Origin: SZUA-430 sp964561925
GTDB lineage: Bacteria > Pseudomonadota > Alphaproteobacteria > Micropepsales > Micropepsaceae
Assembly: GCA_964561925.1 (NCBI GenBank)
Contig: CAZLRW010000001.1
Coordinates: 1-64,000, forward strand
DNA length: 64,000 nucleotides
Direction of reading: 5' to 3'
Made by a program: the position numbers and the translations under genes. Below the pieces are notes generated by a model. That model searched no databases. It worked only from the letters and a program-made list of their open reading frames with translations, and was not told the DNA's origin. Of this stretch, positions 33,677 to 42,805 are shown piece after piece (position 1 is the first letter of the stretch; the number at the start of each line of letters is the position of its first letter).

Positions 33677-34453
33677 ATGAAGGACGAGGTTCTGTTCGAA
33701 GTCGAAGCGGGCGTGGCGACAGTCACGCTGAACCGGCCCAAGCGGCTGAACACCCTGGCGATCCCGACGGTCGACGCCCTGGTCGAAACGCTCGCGCGCG
33801 CGGCGGCGAGCGAGGCGCGCGTCGTCGTGCTGACGGGAGCGGGCGAGACGTTCTGCGCCGGCGCCGATCAAGCTGAGATGACCGAACGTTCGGCCGAGGA
33901 ATGGGAACTGATCGTGCGCCGCTATCTCGATCCGGTGCGCGCAATCGTGAGCATGGACAAGCCCGTGATCGCGGCGCTGAACGGCAACACGGTCGGCGGC
34001 GGATTGGGGCTGGCGATGGCCAGCGACTTTCGCATCGCCAAGGCAGGCATCCGCCTCGGCGCGCCGTTCACGCCGATCGGACTTGCGGGCTGCGACATGT
34101 CGGCGGGCTGGTTCCTGCCGCGCTTGGTTGGATTGGGAACGGCGACCGATCTGATGTTCACCGGCCGCCTGATCGACGCCGGCGAAGCGAAGGCCATCGG
34201 CCTCGTGCATCAAGTGGCGACCGGCGAGGACTTCGCGAAAACGGTCGGCGACTTCGCGGCGCGGCTGGCCGCCGGACCGCCGATCGCCCATCGTTGGACG
34301 AAGCGGGCGATCCACCGCTCGCTCTCGACGGGCATGGACGGCGAATTCGAATTCGAGATCTTCGCCCAGGTGCAATGCCTGCAAACCGAAGATCATAGGG
34401 AAGGCGTGCGCGCGTTCAAGGAACGCCGCAAACCTGCGTTCCGCGATGCTTGA
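33677..34453 (+). CDS. enoyl-CoA hydratase/isomerase
   Basis: 258 residues. Crotonase motifs: GAGETFCAGADQAEM, ALNGNTVGGGLGLAMASDFR, then APFTPIGLAGCDMSAGWFLP. The usual catalytic Glu residues are not conserved, so the reaction may be isomerisation or C-C hydrolysis. Overlaps the next gene by eight bases. Confidence 0.8.
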   Translation: MKDEVLFEVEAGVATVTLNRPKRLNTLAIPTVDALVETLARAAASEARVVVLTGAGETFCAGADQAEMTERSAEEWELIVRRYLDPVRAIVSMDKPVIAALNGNTVGGGLGLAMASDFRIAKAGIRLGAPFTPIGLAGCDMSAGWFLPRLVGLGTATDLMFTGRLIDAGEAKAIGLVHQVATGEDFAKTVGDFAARLAAGPPIAHRWTKRAIHRSLSTGMDGEFEFEIFAQVQCLQTEDHREGVRAFKERRKPAFRDA

Positions 34454-35591
34454 GTTCACGCCCGAACAGAACCAATTCCGCGCCCAGGTCGCGCGCTTCG
34501 TAAAGGCCGAGATCGCGCCAAAGGCGCAAGGCTGGAGCCGCGAGGACCGCTTTCCGCGCGAGGTTCCGGTCAAACTCGGCGAACTGGGTTGGCTTTCGGT
34601 GGGTTTCGATCCCTCGTTCGGCGGCGTCGGCGGCGCCTTGGAGCGTAGCATTCTGATCGAGGAACTGGCCAAGGGCGCGCCGGGCGTGGCGCTTGGCGTT
34701 TATGTGCATACGGCGCTCGCCGCGGCGTCGCTCGCGCAGGTGGGATCGCGCGCGCTTGCCGACCGTTTTCTACCCGAGATGCTGGCCGGCCGGTGCCTGG
34801 GTGCGTGGGCCTACGCCGAACCGGATTCCGGCGCCGACGTGACCCAAGCGCGCCTCGCCGCGCGCCGCCAAGGCGGCGACTTCGTGCTGAACGGCGAAAA
34901 GATCTACATCACGAACGGTACCTGCGCCGATCTTATCATGGTGGTGGCGCGCACGGGCGGCGAACCGGGAAAGCTCGCCGGCTTATCGGTGTTCGCGGTC
35001 GACGGCAACACGCCCGGGCTGACGCGGCGGCCGATGGCCAAGCTCGGCATGCAGCCGTCGGAACTCGGCGCGCTGCATTTCGACGAATGCGCGGTGCCGA
35101 CCGAACGGCTGGTGGGCCAAGTCGATCACGGCTTTCGCGCTTGCCTGGCCGTGCTGTCGAAGGGTCGCGTGTTCGGCGGGGCGCTGGCGCTCGGCATCGC
35201 CGCGGCGGCGTTGGAAGCGGCGCTTGCCCATGTCGGCACGCGCCGGCAGTTCGGGGCGCCGATCGCGGCCAAACAGGCGGTGCGCTTCACCATCGCCGAC
35301 ATGATCGCGCGGCTGGGCGCAGCGCGCGCCTTGGTCTATGCGGCGGCGCGCGGCATGGACGCCGGGCGGCCGTCCGACGCCGACGCTTCGATCGCCAAGC
35401 TGGTCGCGTCCGAGGCCGCGACGTGGATCGCCGAGCGGGCGTTGCATGTGCAGGGCGCGCAAGGTTTCATGCTCGACAGTCCGGCGCAGCGCTATTATCG
35501 GGACTGTAAGGTCATCGAGTGGGGCGAGGGCGTCAACGAATTGCAGCGCGAAATGATCTTCGAGGCGGCTGCCGCCGGCTACCGGCCTTGA
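34446..35591 (+). CDS. acyl-CoA dehydrogenase
   Basis: 381 residues. AYAEPDSGADVTQARLAA, YITNGTCADLIMVV and the C-terminal VIEWGEGVNELQREMIFEA, where WGEG carries the Glu at the short/medium-chain catalytic position. The last 80 codons are found again, degraded, at 40428-40705. Confidence 0.85.
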   Translation: MLEFTPEQNQFRAQVARFVKAEIAPKAQGWSREDRFPREVPVKLGELGWLSVGFDPSFGGVGGALERSILIEELAKGAPGVALGVYVHTALAAASLAQVGSRALADRFLPEMLAGRCLGAWAYAEPDSGADVTQARLAARRQGGDFVLNGEKIYITNGTCADLIMVVARTGGEPGKLAGLSVFAVDGNTPGLTRRPMAKLGMQPSELGALHFDECAVPTERLVGQVDHGFRACLAVLSKGRVFGGALALGIAAAALEAALAHVGTRRQFGAPIAAKQAVRFTIADMIARLGAARALVYAAARGMDAGRPSDADASIAKLVASEAATWIAERALHVQGAQGFMLDSPAQRYYRDCKVIEWGEGVNELQREMIFEAAAAGYRP

Positions 35592-35640
35592 GGTACGCGA
35601 TGCATGGCTCAGGGTCATTGCAAACGGAAGGAAACGTGGA

Positions 35641-36015
35641 ATGAACGACAACGAGAAAATCATCCGCGACTTCATCGCCGCTTGGTCGCGGCTCGACGTC
35701 GACGAGATCGTCTCTTATTTCGTGGAGGACGGCGTCTATCACAACATGCCCACGCAGCCTGTGAAGGGCCACGCGAATTTGCGGAACTTCATCTCGGCGT
35801 TCCTGAAAAGCTGGACCAAGACCGATTGGGATGTGCTCAACATCGTGTCGCAGGGCAATGTCGTGCTCGCCGAGCGGCTCGACCGCACGATCGTGGGCGG
35901 CAGCAAGAAGGTCGATCTACCGTGCTGCGGCGTGTTCGAAATGGCGAATGGAAAAATCAAGGTGTGGCGCGACTATTTCGACATGGCGACCTACACAAAG
36001 CCTCTGCAGGGATGA
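35641..36015 (+). CDS. limonene-1,2-epoxide hydrolase-like protein
   Basis: 124 residues, ATG 35641 after GGAAGGAAACGTGGA. The small alpha+beta fold of the LEH/SnoaL superfamily: FIAAWSRLDVDEIVSYFVED, then ERLDR (the Arg and Asp of the triad) and KVWRDYFDM (second Asp). All LEH catalytic residues are present, so epoxide hydration is plausible. Last gene of the operon. Confidence 0.75.
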   Translation: MNDNEKIIRDFIAAWSRLDVDEIVSYFVEDGVYHNMPTQPVKGHANLRNFISAFLKSWTKTDWDVLNIVSQGNVVLAERLDRTIVGGSKKVDLPCCGVFEMANGKIKVWRDYFDMATYTKPLQG

Positions 36016-36336
36016 GGTGGAGCCGTTCCATTCAACGGTTAGAATTCTGACGAACCGCTGGCGACGGTGGAGCTACTTACCGAGGGCGGGGCTGGCGTAG
36101 TCTATTTTGCAAACGAAGCCATGGTCACCAGCCGGTCGCGGGAATGAACCGCATTGCTGAACCAGTCTAATGAAGGATTGATCAGCTGCTGGAAATGGCG
36201 TCTGCCTGGGACGGCGGACTCTACCAGTTCACGGACCCCCGCCCCCGGCGGCGCGTGCCTCGGATCGGCATGAACCTCGGGTTCCTTTTCGAGGTTTACG
36301 GAGATTCGAATGGAACCGCCGCTGATGCGTCGCCTG
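36016..36336. other. intergenic region, nothing recognised
   Basis: 321 bases between the limonene-epoxide-hydrolase-like gene and the convergent ABC transporter gene. No supported ORF, repeat or strong hairpin. Confidence 0.6.
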
Positions 36337-37059
36337 TCATGCCGCCGAAGTCGTTTCGTCGCTCAGCCGACCGTCTCTGAGGTGATAGATACGGTCGAAG
36401 CGGTCGAAAATTTTCTCGTCGTGCGTAACCGCGATGATCGCCGCTTTCTGGTCGACCGCCACCTTGCGCAGGAGATCCATCACAATCCCGGCACGTTTGG
36501 AGTCGAGCGCCGCCGTGGGTTCGTCGGCCAGGATGATGCGAGGGCTATTTGCCAGCGCACGCGCGATCGCAACGCGTTGCGCCTCGCCGCCGGAGAGCTG
36601 AGATGGAAATGCCGCCTTGCGGTGATCCACCTCGAGATACTGAAGGAGTTCGAGCGCCCGCGCCTTCGCCTGAGCCCTGTCGAAACCCGCCAAGTGAAGC
36701 ACGACGGCGACATTGTCCGTCGCGTCGAGGAACGGCAGCAGATTGTGGAACTGAAAGATGAACCCGATCTTGTCGAGCCGCAGGCGTCTCAAATCGCGTT
36801 GGAGCCAATGCCCGTCGTAAACCACGTCGCCTTCGAGTTGCATCCAGCCGCTCGTCGGTTCGACGATGCACCCGACCACGTTGAGCAACGTCGTCTTCCC
36901 CGAGCCCGACGGCCCCAGCAGCGCCACGACCTCCCCTGCACGCACCTCCAGCGAGACGTTGCGAAGCGCATCCACGCGCGTTTCGCCTTCGCCGAAGTGC
37001 TTCGAGATGTCCCGCAGCTTCACCGGCAGGCCGTCGCTTCTCGTGTCGGGGGGCGACAT
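36337..37059 (-). CDS. ABC transporter ATP-binding protein (MacB/LolD type)
   Basis: 240 residues. Walker A GPSGSGKTT, Q-loop FIFQFHNLLP, signature LSGGEAQRVAI, Walker B IILADEPTAALD, H-loop VTHDEK. Works with the FtsX-like permease encoded three bases upstream. Confidence 0.9.
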   Translation of the reverse strand: MSPPDTRSDGLPVKLRDISKHFGEGETRVDALRNVSLEVRAGEVVALLGPSGSGKTTLLNVVGCIVEPTSGWMQLEGDVVYDGHWLQRDLRRLRLDKIGFIFQFHNLLPFLDATDNVAVVLHLAGFDRAQAKARALELLQYLEVDHRKAAFPSQLSGGEAQRVAIARALANSPRIILADEPTAALDSKRAGIVMDLLRKVAVDQKAAIIAVTHDEKIFDRFDRIYHLRDGRLSDETTSAA

Positions 37060-37062
37060 CGT

Positions 37063-38196
37063 CTATCCCCCGAGCGCCGTTGCCGGATCCACACGCAACG
37101 CGGCTCTGACGCCAAGGCCGCTCGAGGCGATACAAACCGCAAACACGATGAGGCCGAGCACCAGCACATTGTCCGGCTCGAGCACGACACGGCGGGGAAA
37201 ATAATCCTTGATGTTGACGATCAGCGCGGCGCCGATCGCAAAGCCGATGAAGCCCAGCGCAAGCGCTTGCTGCACGATCATGCCGACGATGACGCGGTCG
37301 GGAGCGCCGATAAGTTTCAACGTGGCAATTTGCTTCAGCTTCTCCATTGTCATCGTGTAGATGATCAATGCGATGATCACCGCCGAGACGACGAGCAGCA
37401 GTGACGTGAACAGACCGATTTGCCGGCGGGCGCGGTCGACCAGGGACAGCGAAAGTATGGCCTCTTGCTCTGCCTGCGTTATGGCGGCGAGATGCTTCCA
37501 ACGCCGCACGGCTTCGGCCACGCCGTCGGATGTCGCCCCCGGCATCACGCGCGCGACCACCGCGTTGACGGTATCGCGGCTTGCGCCCCCGGTGCCCCGC
37601 GCGAGTTGGATGCGAGCGGCCGACGGCGCCAAATCGAACTGCAGCTTCTGCGCGTCGAGCAGCGTGATATAGACCGCCGGGTCACCGCCGGAATTGACTT
37701 GGTTCTGCGTGAGGCCCACGACCGTGAACGTGTTGCGCCCCAGGCTCAGCCGGTCGCCAAGGTCGAGCCCGGCCGTGCGATCCGCCACCAATTCAAAGTG
37801 GCTGCGCGCAATGCCTCGTCCCGCGATCAACCATGGCGGCCCGCCTGGACGTCCCGGCTCGTAGCCGATGACATAAAGCCGCAGTTTTCGCGCTTGGTAC
37901 GCGGCCTCGACCGTTTGATAGGTGAGGCTGCCGGCGGCAAGCACGCCGGCAATACGCGCGACCGCCTCGCGCGTGTCGCCGGGAACGCGCGACGCCTCAG
38001 CAAACGGTCCGCGCGTGCCCGATTCGACCACCCAAAGGTCGATCGCAGGCGCGCGCGCAATCGTCAACGCATCGACCACCAGACCGCGATAGATACCGAT
38101 CATCGCCAACACGACGCCGAGCAGCAGCCCGAGGCCGACGCACGTCAGCAGGAATCGGAACCAACTGTGGCGAACGTCGCGATAGGCAAGGTTCAT
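37063..38196 (-). CDS. FtsX-like ABC permease
   Basis: 377 residues. Membrane segments at about 15-37, 265-290, 310-330 and 345-365 with a large periplasmic domain between the first two, as in DevC/MacB permeases. Overlaps the adaptor gene by four bases. Confidence 0.85.
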   Translation of the reverse strand: MNLAYRDVRHSWFRFLLTCVGLGLLLGVVLAMIGIYRGLVVDALTIARAPAIDLWVVESGTRGPFAEASRVPGDTREAVARIAGVLAAGSLTYQTVEAAYQARKLRLYVIGYEPGRPGGPPWLIAGRGIARSHFELVADRTAGLDLGDRLSLGRNTFTVVGLTQNQVNSGGDPAVYITLLDAQKLQFDLAPSAARIQLARGTGGASRDTVNAVVARVMPGATSDGVAEAVRRWKHLAAITQAEQEAILSLSLVDRARRQIGLFTSLLLVVSAVIIALIIYTMTMEKLKQIATLKLIGAPDRVIVGMIVQQALALGFIGFAIGAALIVNIKDYFPRRVVLEPDNVLVLGLIVFAVCIASSGLGVRAALRVDPATALGG

Positions 38197-39440
38197 GGCG
38201 CGTCCCGCACGACGCGCGCGGACCGGCCCGAGGCGAAGCCAACGCCGGTCTCGACGGCGATCAACGCTCCGTCCGGCACGCCGTCCACGACCTCGAGCCG
38301 CGCGTCTTCGGTCCGATGGCGGAACGTCACCAGCCTGCGCTCGAACCGGCCGTCCTCGACCGTCCAGACATAGCCCTTGGTTCCGTCGAAGCCTTGAACT
38401 GCCGCCTCCGGCACCAGCAGCGCGGTGTCCAGCGTCGTGATAGTGATCAAAATCTCGGCCTGCTCGCCGAGTTGCAGATTATCCGGACACTGTTCGCATT
38501 TCACGTACACTCGCCGTTCCTCGCTGACCCGGTCGCTCTCGATCCCGATGCGCACGACGCGGGCTTGATACGTCAGGTCCGGACGAGACCGCAGACGAAC
38601 CTCAGCCGCCTGGCCTTCCGCAATCCAACCGGCGCGCGCTTCGTCGACATAAGCAAGAGCCCACACCGAATCCGGATCGGTCAGCGTGAAGATGGGATCG
38701 CCGGCCCGGATCACCGAACCGAGTTCCTTCAGCCGTTCGACCACGATCGCATCGAAAGGCGCATAAAGCGTGTGGTGGTCGAGGATCGCCTTTTCGAATT
38801 GAAGCTGCGCCTGCGCGTTCGCCATATGGGCGCGGGCCACTTCGACCTCTCTTGCCGCCACCGTGAGGTCGGCCTTCGAAACGTCTTCATCGCGTTGCGC
38901 TTCCTCGACCGTCTGGGGTGACACGAACCCGCGATTGGCAAGTTGCTTCTTGCGCTGGTTGACTGCTTGCCTCTGCGCCAGCACCGCACGGGCCCTTTCG
39001 ACGTTTGCTTCGGCCTTCTTGATCGCCACTTCGCCGTTGAGCACGTCGGCCTTCGCTTTCGCGACCTTGGCGTCCTGTTCGGCCGCGTGCAAACGCGCCA
39101 GAACGTCGTCCTTCTTGACGCGATCGCCATGATCGGCCTTGAGTTCGATGATCGCCGCGCCGACTTCGAAACTGACTTTGGACAGCACGCGCGCTTCGAC
39201 GGTTCCAAGGCCGAAAACACGGACCTGAACACCTCGTTCGGGCGACGCGACGCGAACCGCGAGCGGCAGTTGACCGAACGCGAAGAAAACGAGCGCACCA
39301 ATCGCAAGCGCCGTAGCCCCCGCCAGCGCCCATTTCGCGGCAGGCTTGCCCGCCAAGCCGCCGAGCCGCGACCACACTCCAGCCGCCTTGTGCAGCCAGG
39401 CACGATGTGGTTCATCGGGCGGGTTGGAGCGGTTATCCAT
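38193..39440 (-). CDS. HlyD-family periplasmic adaptor
   Basis: 415 residues. One membrane anchor (about 35-55), lipoyl-like halves around VRVFGLGTVEARVLSKVSFE, a long alpha-hairpin (residues about 105-215, rich in AEANVERARAVLAQRQ), and a beta-barrel. It links the FtsX-like transporter to an outer-membrane channel that is not encoded here. Confidence 0.85.
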   Translation of the reverse strand: MDNRSNPPDEPHRAWLHKAAGVWSRLGGLAGKPAAKWALAGATALAIGALVFFAFGQLPLAVRVASPERGVQVRVFGLGTVEARVLSKVSFEVGAAIIELKADHGDRVKKDDVLARLHAAEQDAKVAKAKADVLNGEVAIKKAEANVERARAVLAQRQAVNQRKKQLANRGFVSPQTVEEAQRDEDVSKADLTVAAREVEVARAHMANAQAQLQFEKAILDHHTLYAPFDAIVVERLKELGSVIRAGDPIFTLTDPDSVWALAYVDEARAGWIAEGQAAEVRLRSRPDLTYQARVVRIGIESDRVSEERRVYVKCEQCPDNLQLGEQAEILITITTLDTALLVPEAAVQGFDGTKGYVWTVEDGRFERRLVTFRHRTEDARLEVVDGVPDGALIAVETGVGFASGRSARVVRDAP

Positions 39441-39512
39441 TGTTGCGCGTCTTGAATGTCATATTGAATCCTCATGCTCTCGGGTTGGGCAGGTCAACAT
39501 AAGCTGCCGGCG

Positions 39513-40325
39513 TCACCGTCCAGCGCCAGCTCGAAAGACCGTCTTGATCCGGCCTGTCGTTTGTGCCGCCGGAGACCGGCGCCGCCGAGGGTCCAGGATC
39601 GCATCCGTGTTCGCGCGAATGGCACCCTCCACGATCGCCATTTCGTTCGCCCCAATGCGCGTCCAGCCCATTGTGCGGAACGCGGCCGCGCGCGCCATTC
39701 GGAAAACGAGAACTTGCCCGACGACGGCGACCGCCCGTGCGCGCGTTTCCTGTTCCGTGGGATCAAGTTCGATGGCGATTCCGACGAGGCGAACCAGCAG
39801 CGTAAGCATACGCCCCATGCCGCTCGAGAACAGGATTTCGAATTCGGCGCCGGGATGCATTTGCTCCCGCAGGATAATGCGCGCCCAGTCGTCCGACGCT
39901 TCGATCAGCAAGGCGCGTGCGATGTTCGAAAGCACGAGGTGGATCATTTCGCGCGCGTCGGCGGGGGCGATTTCGCCGGATGCCAAGCGCGCCTCGATGG
40001 CGACCGCGGCGGGCCCGACGACAGCGCTCATGCCGTCGGCGATGTGTTGAACGACGCCGCGGTATAGATCACCCTTGCCGCCGAAATAGTAGGTAATGGC
40101 CTGAAGGTTCGCGCCGCTCTCGGCGGCAATCATGCGCGTGGTCGCGGCCGCATAGCCTTCCCGCGCGAACACCTTCATCGCCGCGCGAAGAAGCCGCTCG
40201 CGCGTATCGTCGCGCGCCGATGCGGCGAGCGGCAGCTTGGAGACCGGTCGGCCGTTCCGGCCGCGGCCCTCCGGCGGCGGAGCACGCTCGTCGAAGCGGG
40301 GCGATTTTGGCTGTTTCCTACGCAT
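39513..40325 (-). CDS. CecR-like TetR regulator with long N-terminus
   Basis: 270 residues. HTH at about 40-90 (RLLRAAMKVFAREGYAAATT, then ITYYFGGKGDLYRGV), followed by the DUF1956-type C-terminal domain (REQMHPGAEFEILF). CecR (YbiH) in E. coli lies beside an HlyD/ABC efflux set, which matches the three genes just downstream. The first 35 residues are a basic, low-complexity extension. Confidence 0.8.
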   Translation of the reverse strand: MRRKQPKSPRFDERAPPPEGRGRNGRPVSKLPLAASARDDTRERLLRAAMKVFAREGYAAATTRMIAAESGANLQAITYYFGGKGDLYRGVVQHIADGMSAVVGPAAVAIEARLASGEIAPADAREMIHLVLSNIARALLIEASDDWARIILREQMHPGAEFEILFSSGMGRMLTLLVRLVGIAIELDPTEQETRARAVAVVGQVLVFRMARAAAFRTMGWTRIGANEMAIVEGAIRANTDAILDPRRRRSPAAQTTGRIKTVFRAGAGR

Positions 40326-40427
40326 CGGTGCATGGCCTCAAACCGCATATGGCGACCCAATCTGGGAAAGTCAATCGATTGATTGATACTTTGGACTGAG
40401 CTTCGAGTGGATGGCTCAAGTGATCCG

Positions 40428-40883
40428 CCGCAAGAGGCGCGCGCTCTGGTCTACGGCGCCGCGGCAGCGATGGATGCCGCGCGGCCGTTCGACACCCACG
40501 CTTCGATCGCCAAGCTCGTCGCGTCGGAGGCGGCGACCTGGATCGCCGAACGCGCGCTTCACCTGCAGGGCGCTCAGGGCTACATGCTCGACAGCCCCGC
40601 GCAGCGCTATTATCGCGACTGCAAGGTGGTCGAGTGGGGCGAGGGTGTGAACGAATTGCAACGCGAAATGATCTTCGAAGCGGCGGTCGCGGGCTATCGG
40701 CCCCGATTGGGACGTCCTCAACATCATGTCCAAGGGCAACGTGGTGATCGCCGAACGGCTCGACCGCACGGTCGCGATGGGCAAGAACGTGGACTTGCCG
40801 TGCTGCGGCGTGTTCGAGATGGAGAACGGCAAGATCAAGGTCTGGCGCGACTATTTCGATATGGGCATGAAGGCGTTGCAGTA
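40428..40883 (+). pseudogene. fused 3'-end copies of the acyl-CoA dehydrogenase and LEH-like genes
   Basis: 40428-40705 matches the last 80 codons of the dehydrogenase at 34446. At the codon for YRP it jumps directly into the last 60 codons of the LEH-like gene at 35641 (from DWDVLNI to the stop at 40881-40883), losing the 290 bases that separate them in the original. A shift of frame at the junction leaves no useful protein. It closes the ABC-efflux block. Confidence 0.9.
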
Positions 40884-41003
40884 GGGTGCGACGGCAGTCT
40901 CGCATGAACTTGAAGTTCCGGTCGCGCGTGTAGTTAGGCAACAGGTCCCCGCCCGCACCAGATCGGTGTGGCGGCGCATGAGGTCGATCACTTTTTCGAC
41001 TGT

Positions 41004-41017
41004 TTGATTCAGGTCAA
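41004..41017. promoter_or_regulatory. FNR/FixK-like box
   Basis: TTGAT-TCAG-GTCAA, one base from the TTGAT-N4-ATCAA consensus. It precedes the diiron-protein operon by about 115 bases. Confidence 0.65.
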
Positions 41018-41035
41018 TGCTCGCCGTTCGTGAGA

Positions 41036-41048
41036 TGACAAATTGTCA
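41036..41048. promoter_or_regulatory. 13-bp palindrome TGACAAATTGTCA
   Basis: A near-perfect dyad, followed by GTTTTCGAATC. The same block (with GTTATCGAATC) occurs at 52072-52084, and in both places an FNR-like box lies about 32-34 bases upstream. A candidate operator for a TetR-type or other dimeric regulator. Confidence 0.6.
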
Positions 41049-41132
41049 GTTTTCGAATCGTCAAGTTGGCGACGAATGTCCGTCAACCCAACTGGCGCGC
41101 GCGCGAATATCCGCTGAAGGAGAGCCATCGAC

Positions 41133-42020
41133 ATGACAAACGCAGGTTTCCTCGCGAATTACTCGATCCAGAAATGGCTTGAGACCTGCCCACAAGGCTA
41201 CCTGGAGGCTACCGTCTACGGACACAAACCGGGTGCAAGTGAAGCAGAACAAATATTTCAGAATGAAGTTCTGAGGGAGCAGCAGATTCGCACGACGGTT
41301 CAGCTTGTCGCTGGTGAACAGTGCGCTCTCGCCGCTTCTTCCGGATTGGTCAACGCCGCGCCTGATCGGGCCAGCAAGATCTTCCTGGCGACCCAAACGC
41401 TCGACGAAGCGCGCCACGTAGAAATTTTTGTCCAGCGTCTCTACGACCTTGGGGTCAAGCCCGAAGACCTCGAAGGGACGATCAAGACTTATGCGAACCC
41501 GAACCTGGTGAAGTTCGCCGAGGTGCTGCTCGAAAAGGTCGATAAGAAGGACTTTGTCGCGGGTGTCGTCGGTCAGAACATCGTCCTTGAGGGGATGGCG
41601 TTTTCGGTTTTCGAAATGCTTCATGCCAGCACCGTCGACGCCAATCCCAAGTTTGCGCAGACGCTGTCGGGAACCATCGCCGACGAGCGTCGCCACGTGG
41701 GTTTCGGTGAAAACAGAATCGGCGAGTTGATAAAGCGCCATCCGGCAAAAAAGCCGGAGATCCAGAAAATGCAACAAGAGATGGCCAAGCATATGCTTGC
41801 GACCTTTCACGATATGTTTGCAGCCAGCGCACGCGCCAACGACGCTGCGCATGAGCTGCGCGCTCCGGATGGGGGGCGACCGAAGGCGATGTATCAGGGG
41901 TTGAATCTGGCTGAGGCGTCGACCGAGCAGATGGAGGGCGTGTTGGCCAACACCGTGCTCGGGGAATTCAAGACGCGGCTTGCCCGGATCGGACTCGACT
42001 ATCGACCGCCCGTCCACTGA
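41133..42020 (+). CDS. R2-like / ferritin-like diiron protein (copy 1)
   Basis: 295 residues, ATG 41133 with GAAGGAGAG upstream. A four-helix diiron site can be read: Glu in VAGEQCAL, ExxH in LDEARHVE, Glu in NIVLEGMAF, ExxH in IADERRHVGFG. This is the R2/R2-like oxidase ligand set. Substrate unknown; oxygen or NO chemistry is likely given the FNR-like box and the RIC gene in the same operon. The second copy follows eight bases later. Confidence 0.75.
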   Translation: MTNAGFLANYSIQKWLETCPQGYLEATVYGHKPGASEAEQIFQNEVLREQQIRTTVQLVAGEQCALAASSGLVNAAPDRASKIFLATQTLDEARHVEIFVQRLYDLGVKPEDLEGTIKTYANPNLVKFAEVLLEKVDKKDFVAGVVGQNIVLEGMAFSVFEMLHASTVDANPKFAQTLSGTIADERRHVGFGENRIGELIKRHPAKKPEIQKMQQEMAKHMLATFHDMFAASARANDAAHELRAPDGGRPKAMYQGLNLAEASTEQMEGVLANTVLGEFKTRLARIGLDYRPPVH

Positions 42021-42028
42021 GTGCGATC

Positions 42029-42805
42029 ATGAGGGATATCAAGGATCCCCATGACCTCGACGTGCGGGATTTTCGCAGCACGGTTCACTCGTTCGAGTTT
42101 TGGTTCGAGACCGTGGAGGGCTACCTCCACGGTCGGCCTTATGGCGTCACGCCGCATAGTGCGGAGGCAGACCTTAGCGATCGTCAGCGTGACGCCCTGA
42201 TTACGACGCTTTGCAACTATTGCGTCGGGGAAACTGCTGCGCTGGAGGCATCCAGTGGCATGATCGCATTTGCGCCCGACTTGAATGCAAAGATCTTTCT
42301 GTCAACGCAAGTCGTGGACGAAGGGCGTCATCTCGAGGTGCTGATGCACCGCATGGCGATGTTGGGCGTCACCGATCAAGAGGGAGAAATCAAGGGTCGC
42401 GCAAATAAGAGCTTAGTGCAATTCAAGGAGCGATTGCTGGAGTTTGTTGATCTGCGCGACTGGGAGGCCGCCGTCTTCGCACAGAACATCATTCTCGAAT
42501 GCCTGGAATTCACGGTTTTCCAACATCACGCTACCGTGGCGGATGCGATCACGTCGCAGATGCTTCGTGGCATCGTTTCCGACGAGAGGCGTCACATGGG
42601 CTTCGGAGAAAACGATCTGGGCCGGCGGCTGCTGGCCGCACCGCACGCGCATGATCGCCTCGCCAGGGTCAAACGCGAACTCGATACGCTTGTGGTGAGC
42701 GCATTTGCGGAGTCGATGAGACAAATCGAGATCGATCCGGACGACCAGCCGGACTTGGCGGGCCATTATCTCGCGGCCGTGGCGCGGTTGGGATTTCGGA
42801 CATGA
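42029..42805 (+). CDS. R2-like / ferritin-like diiron protein (copy 2)
   Basis: 258 residues. Same ligand pattern: Glu in GETAALEA, VVDEGRHLEV, IILECLEF, VSDERRHMGFGEN. It is shorter than copy 1 at both ends. The pair could form a heterodimer. It overlaps the zinc-ribbon gene by four bases. Confidence 0.75.
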   Translation: MRDIKDPHDLDVRDFRSTVHSFEFWFETVEGYLHGRPYGVTPHSAEADLSDRQRDALITTLCNYCVGETAALEASSGMIAFAPDLNAKIFLSTQVVDEGRHLEVLMHRMAMLGVTDQEGEIKGRANKSLVQFKERLLEFVDLRDWEAAVFAQNIILECLEFTVFQHHATVADAITSQMLRGIVSDERRHMGFGENDLGRRLLAAPHAHDRLARVKRELDTLVVSAFAESMRQIEIDPDDQPDLAGHYLAAVARLGFRT

